Source: Longimicrobiales bacterium (GTDB lineage Bacteria > Gemmatimonadota > Gemmatimonadetes > Longimicrobiales > Gaopeijiaceae). From it: DNA of 64,000 nt. The notes beneath the pieces are model-generated. The model saw nothing but the letters and a program-made list of their open reading frames with translations. It searched no databases and was not told the origin of the DNA. Where the stretch lies: positions 281,418 through 345,417 of the forward strand of contig JANQRP010000014.1 of the NCBI GenBank assembly GCA_028284495.1, given 5' to 3'. A program made the translations under genes and the position numbers. This document shows positions 24,195 to 32,916 of this stretch, one piece after another; position 1 is the stretch's first letter; each line of letters begins with the position of its first letter.

Positions 24195-25435
24195 GCTGAA
24201 ACCGCCCCCTCCGAGACCGCGCGCGTGAGTACCCTGCGCGTCTCCTCGATACCGCGGGAGAGCGAAAGCTCCCGCTCGTAGTATTCGCGCGCACGGCGAC
24301 CGAGAGCGTGCCGGTCGCCGATCGACATCGACGCGACCGTGAGAACCGCAGCGGCAAGCCCCTCGCCGTCCCCCGAGTCGAAGAGGGTCGCCGCTCCGGA
24401 CTGCTCGAGAAGCGTGCGGGCCTCCCCGTGCACGCCCGCCACGATCGGGCGACCCAGCGACAGGCAATCCTGAACCTTCGACGGGATGGTGATGTCGAAG
24501 AGCGGGTCGGCGCGAAGATGAATCAGCAGGACGTCGGCGCACCGCATCCGCCTCAGCGCTTTCCCAACGTCCACACCGGGCAGGAACTCCACATTGCCAA
24601 TCCCCCGGTCTTTGGCCGCCTTCTCGAGTCGCGTCTTCTCGATCCCCTCACCCAGGATCCGGAACACGATCCGGCGCCCCCTCCGCTCGACCCGCTCAGC
24701 TGCGTCGAGGACGACCTCCAGTCCCTGGGCCGGCCCGACCGCACCCGCGTACAGGACTTCGAAGTCGTCGCCCTCGCCTCCCAGCCGCGAGCGCCCGCTC
24801 GCGGCAACGGCGCCACTTCGCCCGTCGGCGTCGAACCTCGACCAGTTGCGTACCACCGTCACGCGCGATCGGGGGATCCCTCTCGCGACGAGGGTGTTGC
24901 GGAAGCCGTCCGAAAGCACGACGACCCGGTCCGCGCGACGATACAGGAAGTCGCACAACCGGCCGACGAGGCGGTAGAGCCTCCCCCCGCCGACCATCGA
25001 CGTCGCCCGAAGCGTCTCCGGCCAGAGATCCTGTACGTCCACCACGAGCCTGGCTCCCGAGAGTCGGGCGGCCAGGAGTGCCGGGACGATCGCGGAGATC
25101 GGGGGGTGGTACACGTAAACGACGTCCCAGTGGCGCCGGATCCGGATCACGCCAAGACACGCCATCAGCGCGAAGGAAAGATAGGTGAGCGCCCGCCGCG
25201 CGACCGAGTCGTCTCGGCTCGGGTACGAGAGAACCCGATGGACGCGCAGCCCGTCCTCGTCGGCGCTCCGGAACGCCTCCGGCGACCATCCTTCGTGGAA
25301 CGTTCCCAGCGGATAACTCGGAAAGCCCGTGAGCACCTCCACCTCGTCATGCGTCGCCGCGAGGGCCGCCGCGAAGGCGTGGCCTTTCAGGATGGGCTCA
25401 GGATCGAACCACTGGCTCAGGTAGAGGATCTTCAC
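24191..25435 (-). CDS. GT4-family glycosyltransferase, WbuB-like
   Basis: 414 residues. MKILYLSQWFDPEPILKGHAFA and VVDVQDLWPETLRAT match the WbuB-type (L-FucNAc transferase) branch of GT4, and the C-terminal half carries VLYAGAVGPAQGLEVVLDA, GEG and IPSKVQDCLSLGRPIVA with the donor-binding region. The cluster also makes UDP-L-FucNAc through CapEFG, which fits this assignment. Its start overlaps the deacetylase stop (ATGA) and its stop overlaps the next start (GTGA). It probably adds the second sugar of the lipid-linked repeat on the cytoplasmic face. Confidence 0.85.
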   Translation of the reverse strand: MKILYLSQWFDPEPILKGHAFAAALAATHDEVEVLTGFPSYPLGTFHEGWSPEAFRSADEDGLRVHRVLSYPSRDDSVARRALTYLSFALMACLGVIRIRRHWDVVYVYHPPISAIVPALLAARLSGARLVVDVQDLWPETLRATSMVGGGRLYRLVGRLCDFLYRRADRVVVLSDGFRNTLVARGIPRSRVTVVRNWSRFDADGRSGAVAASGRSRLGGEGDDFEVLYAGAVGPAQGLEVVLDAAERVERRGRRIVFRILGEGIEKTRLEKAAKDRGIGNVEFLPGVDVGKALRRMRCADVLLIHLRADPLFDITIPSKVQDCLSLGRPIVAGVHGEARTLLEQSGAATLFDSGDGEGLAAAVLTVASMSIGDRHALGRRAREYYERELSLSRGIEETRRVLTRAVSEGAVSA

Positions 25436-26367
25436 CGGCTGCTCAGGCTCCGGGCGTGGTGGGGCGCCATACCCTCGATGGAGAGCTCGCCACGGTCGCG
25501 GAGTCGGCTGATTCGATCCATGAACTCCAGAAAGTCGTCGAGCAGAACGCGCGACTCCCCCAGATTGAAGGGGTGGACCCAGACGTGGAATACCCGCCCC
25601 TCCCCTCCGGCACCGCGGAGCATCCGATCGACGGTCGCCTTCAGCAGCCGGCGACGTACTGCTCGGGATGCCGTGCCGCCGATGGCCCAGTTATAGTAGA
25701 GCGATCCGGTCTGGGTGCGGACACCGGAGTCCAGTACGGTCGTGATCGCGGGCTCGGGACCCCGTCGAAGTCTTCTTAGCATCCGCCACATCCGGTGACC
25801 TCGAGACGATCCGGGGGTGCCGTACGAACTGCCGGGCACGCGCATGGAGAGCCGCCCGAGGCGGCCCACGGCCTCCATATGGTCGATTTCGTCCCGCGGG
25901 AAGACGATCGACCGGACGGGACGCCCGAAGACACCAGCAAGCTGCTCGAGCGACACGCGGAAGTCGGCGACGACCGCCTCGCGGTCCGCGCCGGCCGTAC
26001 GCGGCCTCACGTGGGTTGCAGAGTGCGAGCCGAGATCGAGCAGGGTGCCGAGCCCCGCAAGGCCCGGCGTCAAGTCCGCGAGCGACCGCGACGCGGGGTC
26101 GCTGTCCGCGACGAAGCGCTGCACGGCGGTCCGATACTGCGGCGGGAGGTGGTCGACGGGGGGAGACTCGTCGGGGTCGCCCACGAGCGACCCGACGAAC
26201 GCCCACGTCGACTCGAGGCCACGCTCGGCGAAGCTCTCGACCAGGCGAGCCACGATCGTCCGCGTGCGCCGATACACGCCGGCCCGCTCCATTTCAGCCC
26301 ATCCCCCGTCCTCCAGTCGACCCCATCCGAGCTCACAGTCGAAACTGAGTACCACGACGCGGTTCAC
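25432..26367 (-). CDS. Polysaccharide deacetylase (NodB-type)
   Basis: 311 residues from the GTG at 26365-26367, overlapping the sulfotransferase stop as GTGA. LSFDCELGW carries the first metal Asp (10), LDLGSHSATH the two histidines (115, 119), IVFPRDEI the substrate region and VHPFN the last histidine motif. No signal peptide or membrane helix is seen, so it probably acts on the cytoplasmic lipid-linked repeat. It would free an amino group from an N-acetyl sugar. Coupling to a sulfotransferase suggests deacetylation followed by N-sulfation, an inference. Confidence 0.8.
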   Translation of the reverse strand: MNRVVVLSFDCELGWGRLEDGGWAEMERAGVYRRTRTIVARLVESFAERGLESTWAFVGSLVGDPDESPPVDHLPPQYRTAVQRFVADSDPASRSLADLTPGLAGLGTLLDLGSHSATHVRPRTAGADREAVVADFRVSLEQLAGVFGRPVRSIVFPRDEIDHMEAVGRLGRLSMRVPGSSYGTPGSSRGHRMWRMLRRLRRGPEPAITTVLDSGVRTQTGSLYYNWAIGGTASRAVRRRLLKATVDRMLRGAGGEGRVFHVWVHPFNLGESRVLLDDFLEFMDRISRLRDRGELSIEGMAPHHARSLSSR

Positions 26368-27257
26368 TGGATCGGGGGGTCGAACCGTGCAACGTCTGGA
26401 TCGGGCGTGCCGAGCGCCGCCTCGACCCGCGCCGTCCAGCGGGCGCGATCGTCGGCGGGCGAGCCCGCCGTGCACGATTCCGAACGAATCCCCCGGATCG
26501 GAAGAACACGCGTGTCGACCCGAAGTCCGGTCGAAGTGACGTCGAGGTCGACGTCCGGAAGGTCGGCGAAGTCGAAGGCCCGGCGCGCGACGCCCGCGGG
26601 ATCCGCGAGCAGCCGGCCGTACGTGCACTCCAGGGTGCGACCGGGATCCGCATCTTCCGCGATCGTGCGGTTGAAGAAGAGCCATTGGCGGAGGAGGAAT
26701 TCCACGGTGTAGGCCGCGCCGCCTCTGGGGCGACTTCGTCGACGAATGCCCTCCGCGACCTCGAAGGGGTCCCGGACCACCCAGACGAATCGAGCCTCCG
26801 GAAAAGCTTCGCGAAGCCCGAGGATGCGCATGGAGTTGGACACCGACTTCTCGACCAGCAGCCGTCCATCGGCGATCCACGGACGCCAGTCGGAGAGGAG
26901 GGTGTCACGGTCGACTCTCCTCCGGCGCTCGGCGGCAATGACCGTGTCGGCATTCGCGTACATCCCTCGAGGATATCCGCCGTCCTCCAGCGTGCCCAAG
27001 TGCCCCGTGAGCAAATCGCCCTCCACCGGCGGCCCGCCGGCCAACGGGTGAATGCTGAACAGGTCGCGGTAGAGGGTCGTGCCCGAGTTGTAGCACCCCA
27101 CCACGAACACGAGGCCGCTCGGCTCCTTCCTCCCGAACGCCCCGCGGAGCAGCGGGCGGACGGGCGTCTGATACGCCCGCGTGAACAGCTCGTGGAACGG
27201 CGCCTGCCACGGCCGCGTGCCGTGGCGACGCGCCAGCCTATCGATCAGCGTGCGCAT
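26364..27257 (-). CDS. PAPS-dependent sulfotransferase
   Basis: 297 residues. The 5'-phosphosulfate-binding loop is FVVGCYNSGTTLYRDL (51-66) and the 3'-phosphate motif is FVWVVRDPFEVAEGI (157-171) with Arg162. Sulfotransferases move sulfate from PAPS to a hydroxyl or amino group. It is cytoplasmic by sequence and its start overlaps the polymerase/ligase gene by 20 bases; its stop overlaps the deacetylase. PAPS could come from cysD-cysNC in the same operon. Confidence 0.88.
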   Translation of the reverse strand: MRTLIDRLARRHGTRPWQAPFHELFTRAYQTPVRPLLRGAFGRKEPSGLVFVVGCYNSGTTLYRDLFSIHPLAGGPPVEGDLLTGHLGTLEDGGYPRGMYANADTVIAAERRRRVDRDTLLSDWRPWIADGRLLVEKSVSNSMRILGLREAFPEARFVWVVRDPFEVAEGIRRRSRPRGGAAYTVEFLLRQWLFFNRTIAEDADPGRTLECTYGRLLADPAGVARRAFDFADLPDVDLDVTSTGLRVDTRVLPIRGIRSESCTAGSPADDRARWTARVEAALGTPDPDVARFDPPIQ

Positions 27258-28428
27258 CGACCTTCGTCCGGGCGATCGAGAGTCGCCAGTAGAGCGCGAG
27301 CACGAACCAGTTCGCCAGCGTCATGATCCCCTCGACGGTACTCGCGACAGCAAGGCCGGCGAGCGGAAACACGAGAAGTGGAGCGATCTCGTCCCGGCGA
27401 ACGACGACACCGCGGACGAGGCGTACCGCGATCACCCCCACGATCGCGACGGCGACGAGGAAGCCCGGGATCCCGAGTGCGTACAGGTTTCCGACGGGAA
27501 AGTTGTGCACGTACCGGTCGCCTGACACTCGACTCGCGTACCCGACCCCGGTGAGCGGCGCGTCCGCGACCGCGGAGTAGACCTCCTGCGCCTGAGCAAC
27601 GCGGGTGGGGTCGTCGAAGAATCCGCCGGCCACCTCACTGGCCGCGACCACGAACACCCCGGCAGCGGCGAGTGCAATGAGTCGGAGCAATCGAGCCTGC
27701 GGTGTGGCCGACCCCGCCACGACGCGCCCGGCGAGCGCGGCGACGAGCGCGAGGACGGCACGACGCGAGAACGTCAGTACCGCGAGCAGCGACGCCAGAG
27801 CGAACGCCGTGTGCCTCCCCGCTCCGGTCCAGCGACCGGAGGACCCCACAAGGAGGAGGACGGCGAACATGGCCGCCCCTTCACCGACCGCATTGATCAT
27901 CACGTCGGCTCCGGTGAATCCCGCGGTCGCGTCTCCGGCGAGCGCCTCCCGAAAGAGGACGTAGGTGAAGGTCCAGTAGCCGAACGGGCCGGAGAGGAGA
28001 TTCTCGAGCCCGATCCTCTCGGCCGCGATCACGGCGCCCACCAGAAGGGTGCCGATGCCTCCGAGTGCCCCCAATCGCACGAGGGGAAGCAGCTCCTGCG
28101 CGCGGTAGCGGACCAGGAGACACTTCAGACCGACGTAGGAGGCGAAGTAGGCGGACGACTTGAGCAGGGCGATGGGGGCCCACGGACTCGGTGACCAGAA
28201 AGTCGAGAGCGCGCTCAGGGCGATGTGCAGCACGAGCACGAGATCGAGTCCGTCCAGGAGTTCCATCGGGCGCATGCCCGACGTGGTCACGTACGACACG
28301 ACGCCGATCACGCCAGCGATCCCGAACACCGCGACGGGGAGGGAGCCTCCGATCAGGGGCACCCGGACGGGTACGAACGGAAGACACCAGGTCGCGGCAA
28401 CGATTGCGACGCGTGAGAGGCGATTCAT
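27238..28428 (-). CDS. O-antigen ligase/polymerase (Wzy-type) membrane protein
   Basis: 396 residues from the ATG at 28426-28428; the frame runs further upstream as an antisense shadow of the second sulfotransferase. About ten to twelve hydrophobic segments cover the protein, and a large loop contains HNFPVGNLYALGIPGF, the HN...GxxG pattern of the Wzy_C/O-antigen ligase family. It probably polymerises or ligates the repeat unit at the periplasmic face. Wzy polymerase is favoured because the cluster has a Wzx-type flippase and Wzc. Confidence 0.8.
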   Translation of the reverse strand: MNRLSRVAIVAATWCLPFVPVRVPLIGGSLPVAVFGIAGVIGVVSYVTTSGMRPMELLDGLDLVLVLHIALSALSTFWSPSPWAPIALLKSSAYFASYVGLKCLLVRYRAQELLPLVRLGALGGIGTLLVGAVIAAERIGLENLLSGPFGYWTFTYVLFREALAGDATAGFTGADVMINAVGEGAAMFAVLLLVGSSGRWTGAGRHTAFALASLLAVLTFSRRAVLALVAALAGRVVAGSATPQARLLRLIALAAAGVFVVAASEVAGGFFDDPTRVAQAQEVYSAVADAPLTGVGYASRVSGDRYVHNFPVGNLYALGIPGFLVAVAIVGVIAVRLVRGVVVRRDEIAPLLVFPLAGLAVASTVEGIMTLANWFVLALYWRLSIARTKVDAHADR

Positions 28429-28444
28429 GCCGTGTGCAGCCGCG

Positions 28445-29368
28445 TCATCGGAAACGCTTGAGAAGCTGCCGGAGGCGCAGCGCCGTCGAGCGATGCACCA
28501 CGCCCGCCGCGCGGCTCGCACCCACCTCGAATGGACGCGCCGGGTGCTGCGGGAAGGCCGGGGCGTAACCCAACTCGGCCATCCGGTCGCCCGCGACGGT
28601 CTCGACGATCCGGATGGCCCGTGCGTCGAGTTCGTCCCGCCACGCATCGAGCCGCGACCGCGTGAGTGGAGCGAGCGTCGCCTGGTGATGGGGCTGCCGG
28701 GGCGAGAATCCGGGGCGCTCGCGTTCATTGAACCTGAGCACCGCCGGGTCGAGGGCGAGTCCCAGGAACTCGAGGACGCGTCGCATCTCCGACTCAGGGT
28801 CATGTACCAGCGCCTCGTAGTGGAGCGAGAGGTAGCGCGGGTGGTCCAGCAGTCGCCGGTGGACGTCCACCGCGTGCACCCACTCGTCCCCCACGATTGC
28901 CGCCGAGCTGGTCCCGATCCTGATTCTACGGAAGGAGGCGAGGACGGCCCGGGGGTCACGCAGGATCTGGACCACGCGCGCATCCTCCGCCGACTCCAGG
29001 TACCACTCGGCGATCCGCACGTGTCGAGGCGTCTTCTCACCGAGCACGTGATCGTCGGCACCGGCTCCGCGAGCCGCCGCCCGGACCACGGCCACGAACA
29101 GGGCCAGCCAGGACGTCTCACCCGGCTCCAGCGCGCGGAGAATATCGGCGACCGACAGGCCCATGTCGCGGATCCACCAACGGGACGCGATCTGCGCGGC
29201 GGCACGCTCCGGGTCCGCCGCCGGGTCCGCGTCGATGCGCGGTGCCAAGCTGACGAAGAAGAAGGTCTCCGGCGGCAGGAAGATGCGCGGGTGACTGTCG
29301 AGCATCGCCCTGAGGAGGCTCGTGCCCGATCGGGCGCACCCTACCACGAGAAAGGGTGTCGTGCTCAC
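28445..29368 (-). CDS. PAPS-dependent sulfotransferase (second)
   Basis: 307 residues. LVVGCARSGTSLLRAML (7-23) is the PAPS loop and VVQILRDPRAVLASFRRI the 3'-phosphate motif. PSB and 3'-PB are both intact, and the body has the LxYExLV-like HYEALVHDPE segment common to bacterial members. It differs from the other sulfotransferase in its loop (GCARSGTS versus GCYNSGTT), so the two probably modify different sites. Its start overlaps the flippase stop as ATGA. Confidence 0.88.
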   Translation of the reverse strand: MSTTPFLVVGCARSGTSLLRAMLDSHPRIFLPPETFFFVSLAPRIDADPAADPERAAAQIASRWWIRDMGLSVADILRALEPGETSWLALFVAVVRAAARGAGADDHVLGEKTPRHVRIAEWYLESAEDARVVQILRDPRAVLASFRRIRIGTSSAAIVGDEWVHAVDVHRRLLDHPRYLSLHYEALVHDPESEMRRVLEFLGLALDPAVLRFNERERPGFSPRQPHHQATLAPLTRSRLDAWRDELDARAIRIVETVAGDRMAELGYAPAFPQHPARPFEVGASRAAGVVHRSTALRLRQLLKRFR

Positions 29369-30654
29369 GGTGCCGGTCGGTGGCGGCCCGGCAGCAGGGC
29401 CAGGGCGGACGGGTCGACCACTAGGGCACCGCGGATCGACCTCAGGAGAAGGAGGTTGAACGTGGTGAGCCCCACCGCGTGACCGAGTGCCCCACCCGCG
29501 ATCCCGAGGGTCGGCACGGCGATGACCGACACGACGGCCAGCAGAAGGACGGCGACGACGGCGCTCAACACGATCGACCGCTGCGGAAGGGAGAGGGTGG
29601 CGACGAGGTGGACGGGACCCGAGAGAACGTTAACCAGCTGGGCGATCAGCAGCACGAGCATGGCCGGGAACCCTGCTCGATACTCTTCACCGAACAACGC
29701 GAGCGCGTGCTCGCCGAAGACGAGGAGCGCGCCGACGAGCGGGGCAGACACCGCGAGAGTGACCCCCATGTTCTCGCGGAGCAGTCGCTGCAACTCTCCG
29801 CGATTCCGCTCCCGGACGAGGGGAGCGATCCGCGCCGAAAGCAGAATGCCGACGGCCAGCAGGCCCATCGCCGCGACCGACACCACCCGGACGCCCGCCG
29901 CGTAGAGTGCTACGTCGGCGTCGGGCAGGAACTGGCCAATGATCAGGATGTCCACGTTGGCGAGAAGGGGGAGCGCCATGCCGGACAGGAGGAAGGGCGT
30001 CGACAACCGGAGTAGCGCCGCGGGCCGGTGGCCCGGCTCAGCGTCGGGAGGCCCGGCGAAGATTCCCGACGCCCAGACGACCAGACCGGCCAGGAGGAGG
30101 AGGGCGGTGAGGAGGTGACTGGCGCCGAACAGCATGGCCATCGAGAGCCCATCCAGACTGCGGAGCCCGAGCGCCACGCCCCCACCGAGGCCGAGCAGCA
30201 GGAGCGCCGGACGGCCCACCTGGAGGATCGCCTCCGATGTGACGGTTCGGTCGATGCCCCGGAGAACCGCGGCGAACGAGCGGGATGCCGCCGTTCCGAC
30301 CACGATCATCGCGATGGCGCCGATCCATGCGGGAGTGAGCATGTCGACCCGGGCGATCGCGACGAACGCCGTCACTCCGAACACCGCGACGATCGAGGCG
30401 AACGCCAGCGCGGTGGCGACCGCCGCTGGACGGAGCTGATGCCCGAGTGACACGAGCCGGACGAGCGAACGATCGAGACCCCAGACGCCGACGAGTCCCA
30501 GCACGCCTGCCAGGGACAAGGCGTACGAAAACGTCCCGTAGTGGTCCACGGATCCGGCCAGTCGACTGAGCGCTACGTGGCTGCCGAACAGGGCCGCTGC
30601 CGACACGCCCTTCGTCACGACGGCGGCAGCATACCGCCCCACGCCCTCCCTCAC
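29365..30654 (-). CDS. Wzx-type polysaccharide flippase
   Basis: 429 residues from the GTG at 30652-30654 overlapping the glycosyltransferase stop as GTGA; a second GTG twelve bases on is possible. About a dozen hydrophobic segments and the N-terminal VTKGVSAAALFGSHVALSRLAG / YGTFSYALSLAGVLGLVGVWGLDRSLVRL pattern fit the polysaccharide biosynthesis (Wzx/RfbX) group of MOP exporters. It would flip lipid-linked repeats across the inner membrane. The longer upstream frame is a shadow of the glycosyltransferase. Confidence 0.88.
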   Translation of the reverse strand: MREGVGRYAAAVVTKGVSAAALFGSHVALSRLAGSVDHYGTFSYALSLAGVLGLVGVWGLDRSLVRLVSLGHQLRPAAVATALAFASIVAVFGVTAFVAIARVDMLTPAWIGAIAMIVVGTAASRSFAAVLRGIDRTVTSEAILQVGRPALLLLGLGGGVALGLRSLDGLSMAMLFGASHLLTALLLLAGLVVWASGIFAGPPDAEPGHRPAALLRLSTPFLLSGMALPLLANVDILIIGQFLPDADVALYAAGVRVVSVAAMGLLAVGILLSARIAPLVRERNRGELQRLLRENMGVTLAVSAPLVGALLVFGEHALALFGEEYRAGFPAMLVLLIAQLVNVLSGPVHLVATLSLPQRSIVLSAVVAVLLLAVVSVIAVPTLGIAGGALGHAVGLTTFNLLLLRSIRGALVVDPSALALLPGRHRPAP

Positions 30655-31736
30655 GCGCCGATCGCGTCCAGGAGGTCGACCCGGAAACGCCCGGGGGTGA
30701 ACCGACGGGCCCATTCGAAGCCCGCGCGGACTCTCTCCTGTCCGCCTGCGCGGTCGAATTCCGCTGTGTGGAGCGCGGCCGCGAGCAGACCGACATCGCC
30801 GGGCGGGCAGATGAAGGCTCCGTCCCCGACACTCTCTCGCGCCGACGTGACGTCCTGGACGACGACCTGACAGCCACACGCCATCGCCTCGACGGCGACC
30901 ATGTAGAACGACTCGATCTCGCTCGGCGCAATCAGCGTCCTGGCTGTGGCGAGTTCGGCCGCCAGAGCGTGCGCGCCGAGCCGCCCGACGAAGGTCACCC
31001 GGTTCGCCACGCCCGCCGACTCGGCGGCGGCGACGACCCCGGCCCATCCAGCGTCGCGCGGGGATCCCCCGATCACCCTGAGCTCCCAGTCGTAGTCCGG
31101 GTGATCCGCAGCGACCCGGGCGAGCGTGGCAAACGCGAGGTCGTTGCGCTTGTACGAGAGGGGGCTCGTAACGAGCGCGATCCGCCCGGGCACAGGTGCC
31201 GACGGGGTCCCGATCCGCGACGCGAACTCGCTTCGGATCCCCAGGTAGAGCAGGTCCTCGCCCTGCACATTCGCCACGGCCCGACGTGCCGCCGCGCGAA
31301 CGTACTCCGACTCGAAGAGGTTCCGGCCGGCTCGCCGACAGGCCAGCCGCGCGTCGAGTCGGCGGAGCTTCCACGGGAGCGAGTCACGGTCGGGGGGAAC
31401 GAAGTTCAGCAGATTGAGGTGGTACACGACCAGCGGTCTGGAGACGGGAACCCAGTAGTTGATGGAGAGGACCAGATCGGTCCGTCGGGTGCGCAGAGGC
31501 GCGAGCACCTTCGCGAGGAGGAATCGCGCCGACGACGGCGCACCCGGCACGAGCGGCGCGACCCGCACCCCTTCGTGCCGATTCACGACACCGGCGGCGC
31601 CGCGACGGGTGTCGTGAGCGTCGAGGACGGCGGTCACCGACACCCCCGGAGTCGACCCGAGGGCGTCCAGGATCTGGTTCACCGCGGTGAGCCCGCCACC
31701 GGGTCGCACCCAGGGCGCGAACAGGCAGATGTGCAC
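30651..31736 (-). CDS. GT4-family glycosyltransferase
   Basis: 361 residues. MHICLFAPWVRPGGGLTAVNQIL opens the acceptor domain; the donor domain includes RVTFVGRLGAHALAAELATARTLIAPSEIESFYMVAVEAMACGCQVVV, the glycine-rich and EX7E-like region of GT4 (here in E-S-F-Y-M-V-A-V-E). It would add a further sugar to the repeat unit. It starts four bases after an aminotransferase and its stop overlaps the flippase start. Donor and linkage are unknown. Confidence 0.85.
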   Translation of the reverse strand: MHICLFAPWVRPGGGLTAVNQILDALGSTPGVSVTAVLDAHDTRRGAAGVVNRHEGVRVAPLVPGAPSSARFLLAKVLAPLRTRRTDLVLSINYWVPVSRPLVVYHLNLLNFVPPDRDSLPWKLRRLDARLACRRAGRNLFESEYVRAAARRAVANVQGEDLLYLGIRSEFASRIGTPSAPVPGRIALVTSPLSYKRNDLAFATLARVAADHPDYDWELRVIGGSPRDAGWAGVVAAAESAGVANRVTFVGRLGAHALAAELATARTLIAPSEIESFYMVAVEAMACGCQVVVQDVTSARESVGDGAFICPPGDVGLLAAALHTAEFDRAGGQERVRAGFEWARRFTPGRFRVDLLDAIGA

Positions 31737-31740
31737 GGCG

Positions 31741-32889
31741 CTACCCGCGGCCCGCCCGTATCGAGGCCTCCACGGTGCCGATCACCTCGTCCAACTGGTC
31801 CATGGTGAGGTCGCTTCCCGAGGGCAGGCAGAGTCCTTCCTCGAAGAGCGCCTCGTCCAGCCCCCGGCCGATGTACTCTGTCCCTTCGAACAGAGGCTGC
31901 AGGTGCATCGGCTTCCACATCGGCCTCGCCTCGATTCCCCGATCGAGCAGCCCCAGTCGAACGTCCTCGCGGGTCACTCCGCATCGCGCCGGGTCGATCC
32001 TGGCCACGGTCAGCCAGCGGCTCGACCGGTATCCGTCCGGCTCGGGCATGAAGTCGACCCCGGCTGGCGCGAGCCGCTCGCGATAGGTGGCGAAGATCTT
32101 CCTGCGCCGCGCCACCCGGTCGTCCAGCACGGACATCTGACCCACGCCTATGGCGGCGGACACGTTGCTGAGCCGGTAGTTGTAGCCGAGGGTCGAGTGC
32201 TGATAGTGCGGAGCTGGATCGCGCGCCTGTGTGGCGAGGAACCGTGCCTGATGCGCGGTCTCCTCCGACGTCGTCACGAGCATCCCGCCCCCGGACGTCG
32301 TGATGATCTTGTTTCCGTTGAACGAGATGATCGCGGCATCGCCGCCCGACCCGCAGCGTCGGCCGTCCCGATAGCACGCACCAAGACTCTCGGCCGAGTC
32401 GACGATCAGTGGTACGTCAGCGTGACGACAGGCGGTCTCGAGCGGCTCGAGGTCGGCGCTCTGTCCATAGAGGTCGGTCGCCAGGACGGCGGCCGGGCGG
32501 CCACGCCGACCTCGTGCGACGTCCGCGAGCCGTTCCGACACGGGGTCCGGGTCGAGGGTCCAGTGCGCGGGCGCAACGTCGAAGAAGACGGGGGTCGCGC
32601 CCTGGTAGAGAACCGGAAACGCCCCCCCCGCGAACGTCATCGATCCGACCCAGACCTCGTCGCCGGGGCCGACCCCGTGGGTGCGGAGAGCGAGATGGAG
32701 CGCGGCAGTCCCCGACGAGAGGGCGACGCAGCGTGACCCCTCCCCGAGATAGTCCTCAAGGAGCGCCTCGAACTCGTCAACCTTGGGTCCCAGCGGGGCC
32801 ACGTAGTTCGAGGCGAAAGCGGCCTGAACCTCCTCGATCTCGCGACCCGACATGTGGGGCCGCGACAGGAAGATGCGGATCTCGCTCAC
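31741..32889 (-). CDS. DegT-family aminotransferase, PglE-like
   Basis: 382 residues. IFLSRPHMSGREIEEVQAAFASNYVAPLGPKVDEFE is the opening of PglE/LegC/WbpE-type enzymes. IVDSAESLGA holds the PLP-binding Asp164 and SFNGNKIITTSGGGM the catalytic Lys194. It would aminate a UDP-4-keto-6-deoxy-hexosamine made by the WbpM/PglF-like dehydratase at 39056. The PglD-like acetyltransferase at 22931 would complete the path. It lies 28 bases after capG. Confidence 0.88.
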   Translation of the reverse strand: MSEIRIFLSRPHMSGREIEEVQAAFASNYVAPLGPKVDEFEALLEDYLGEGSRCVALSSGTAALHLALRTHGVGPGDEVWVGSMTFAGGAFPVLYQGATPVFFDVAPAHWTLDPDPVSERLADVARGRRGRPAAVLATDLYGQSADLEPLETACRHADVPLIVDSAESLGACYRDGRRCGSGGDAAIISFNGNKIITTSGGGMLVTTSEETAHQARFLATQARDPAPHYQHSTLGYNYRLSNVSAAIGVGQMSVLDDRVARRRKIFATYRERLAPAGVDFMPEPDGYRSSRWLTVARIDPARCGVTREDVRLGLLDRGIEARPMWKPMHLQPLFEGTEYIGRGLDEALFEEGLCLPSGSDLTMDQLDEVIGTVEASIRAGRG

Positions 32890-32916
32890 GATCTCGCCTG
32901 GCGGACGCGGCGCCGG

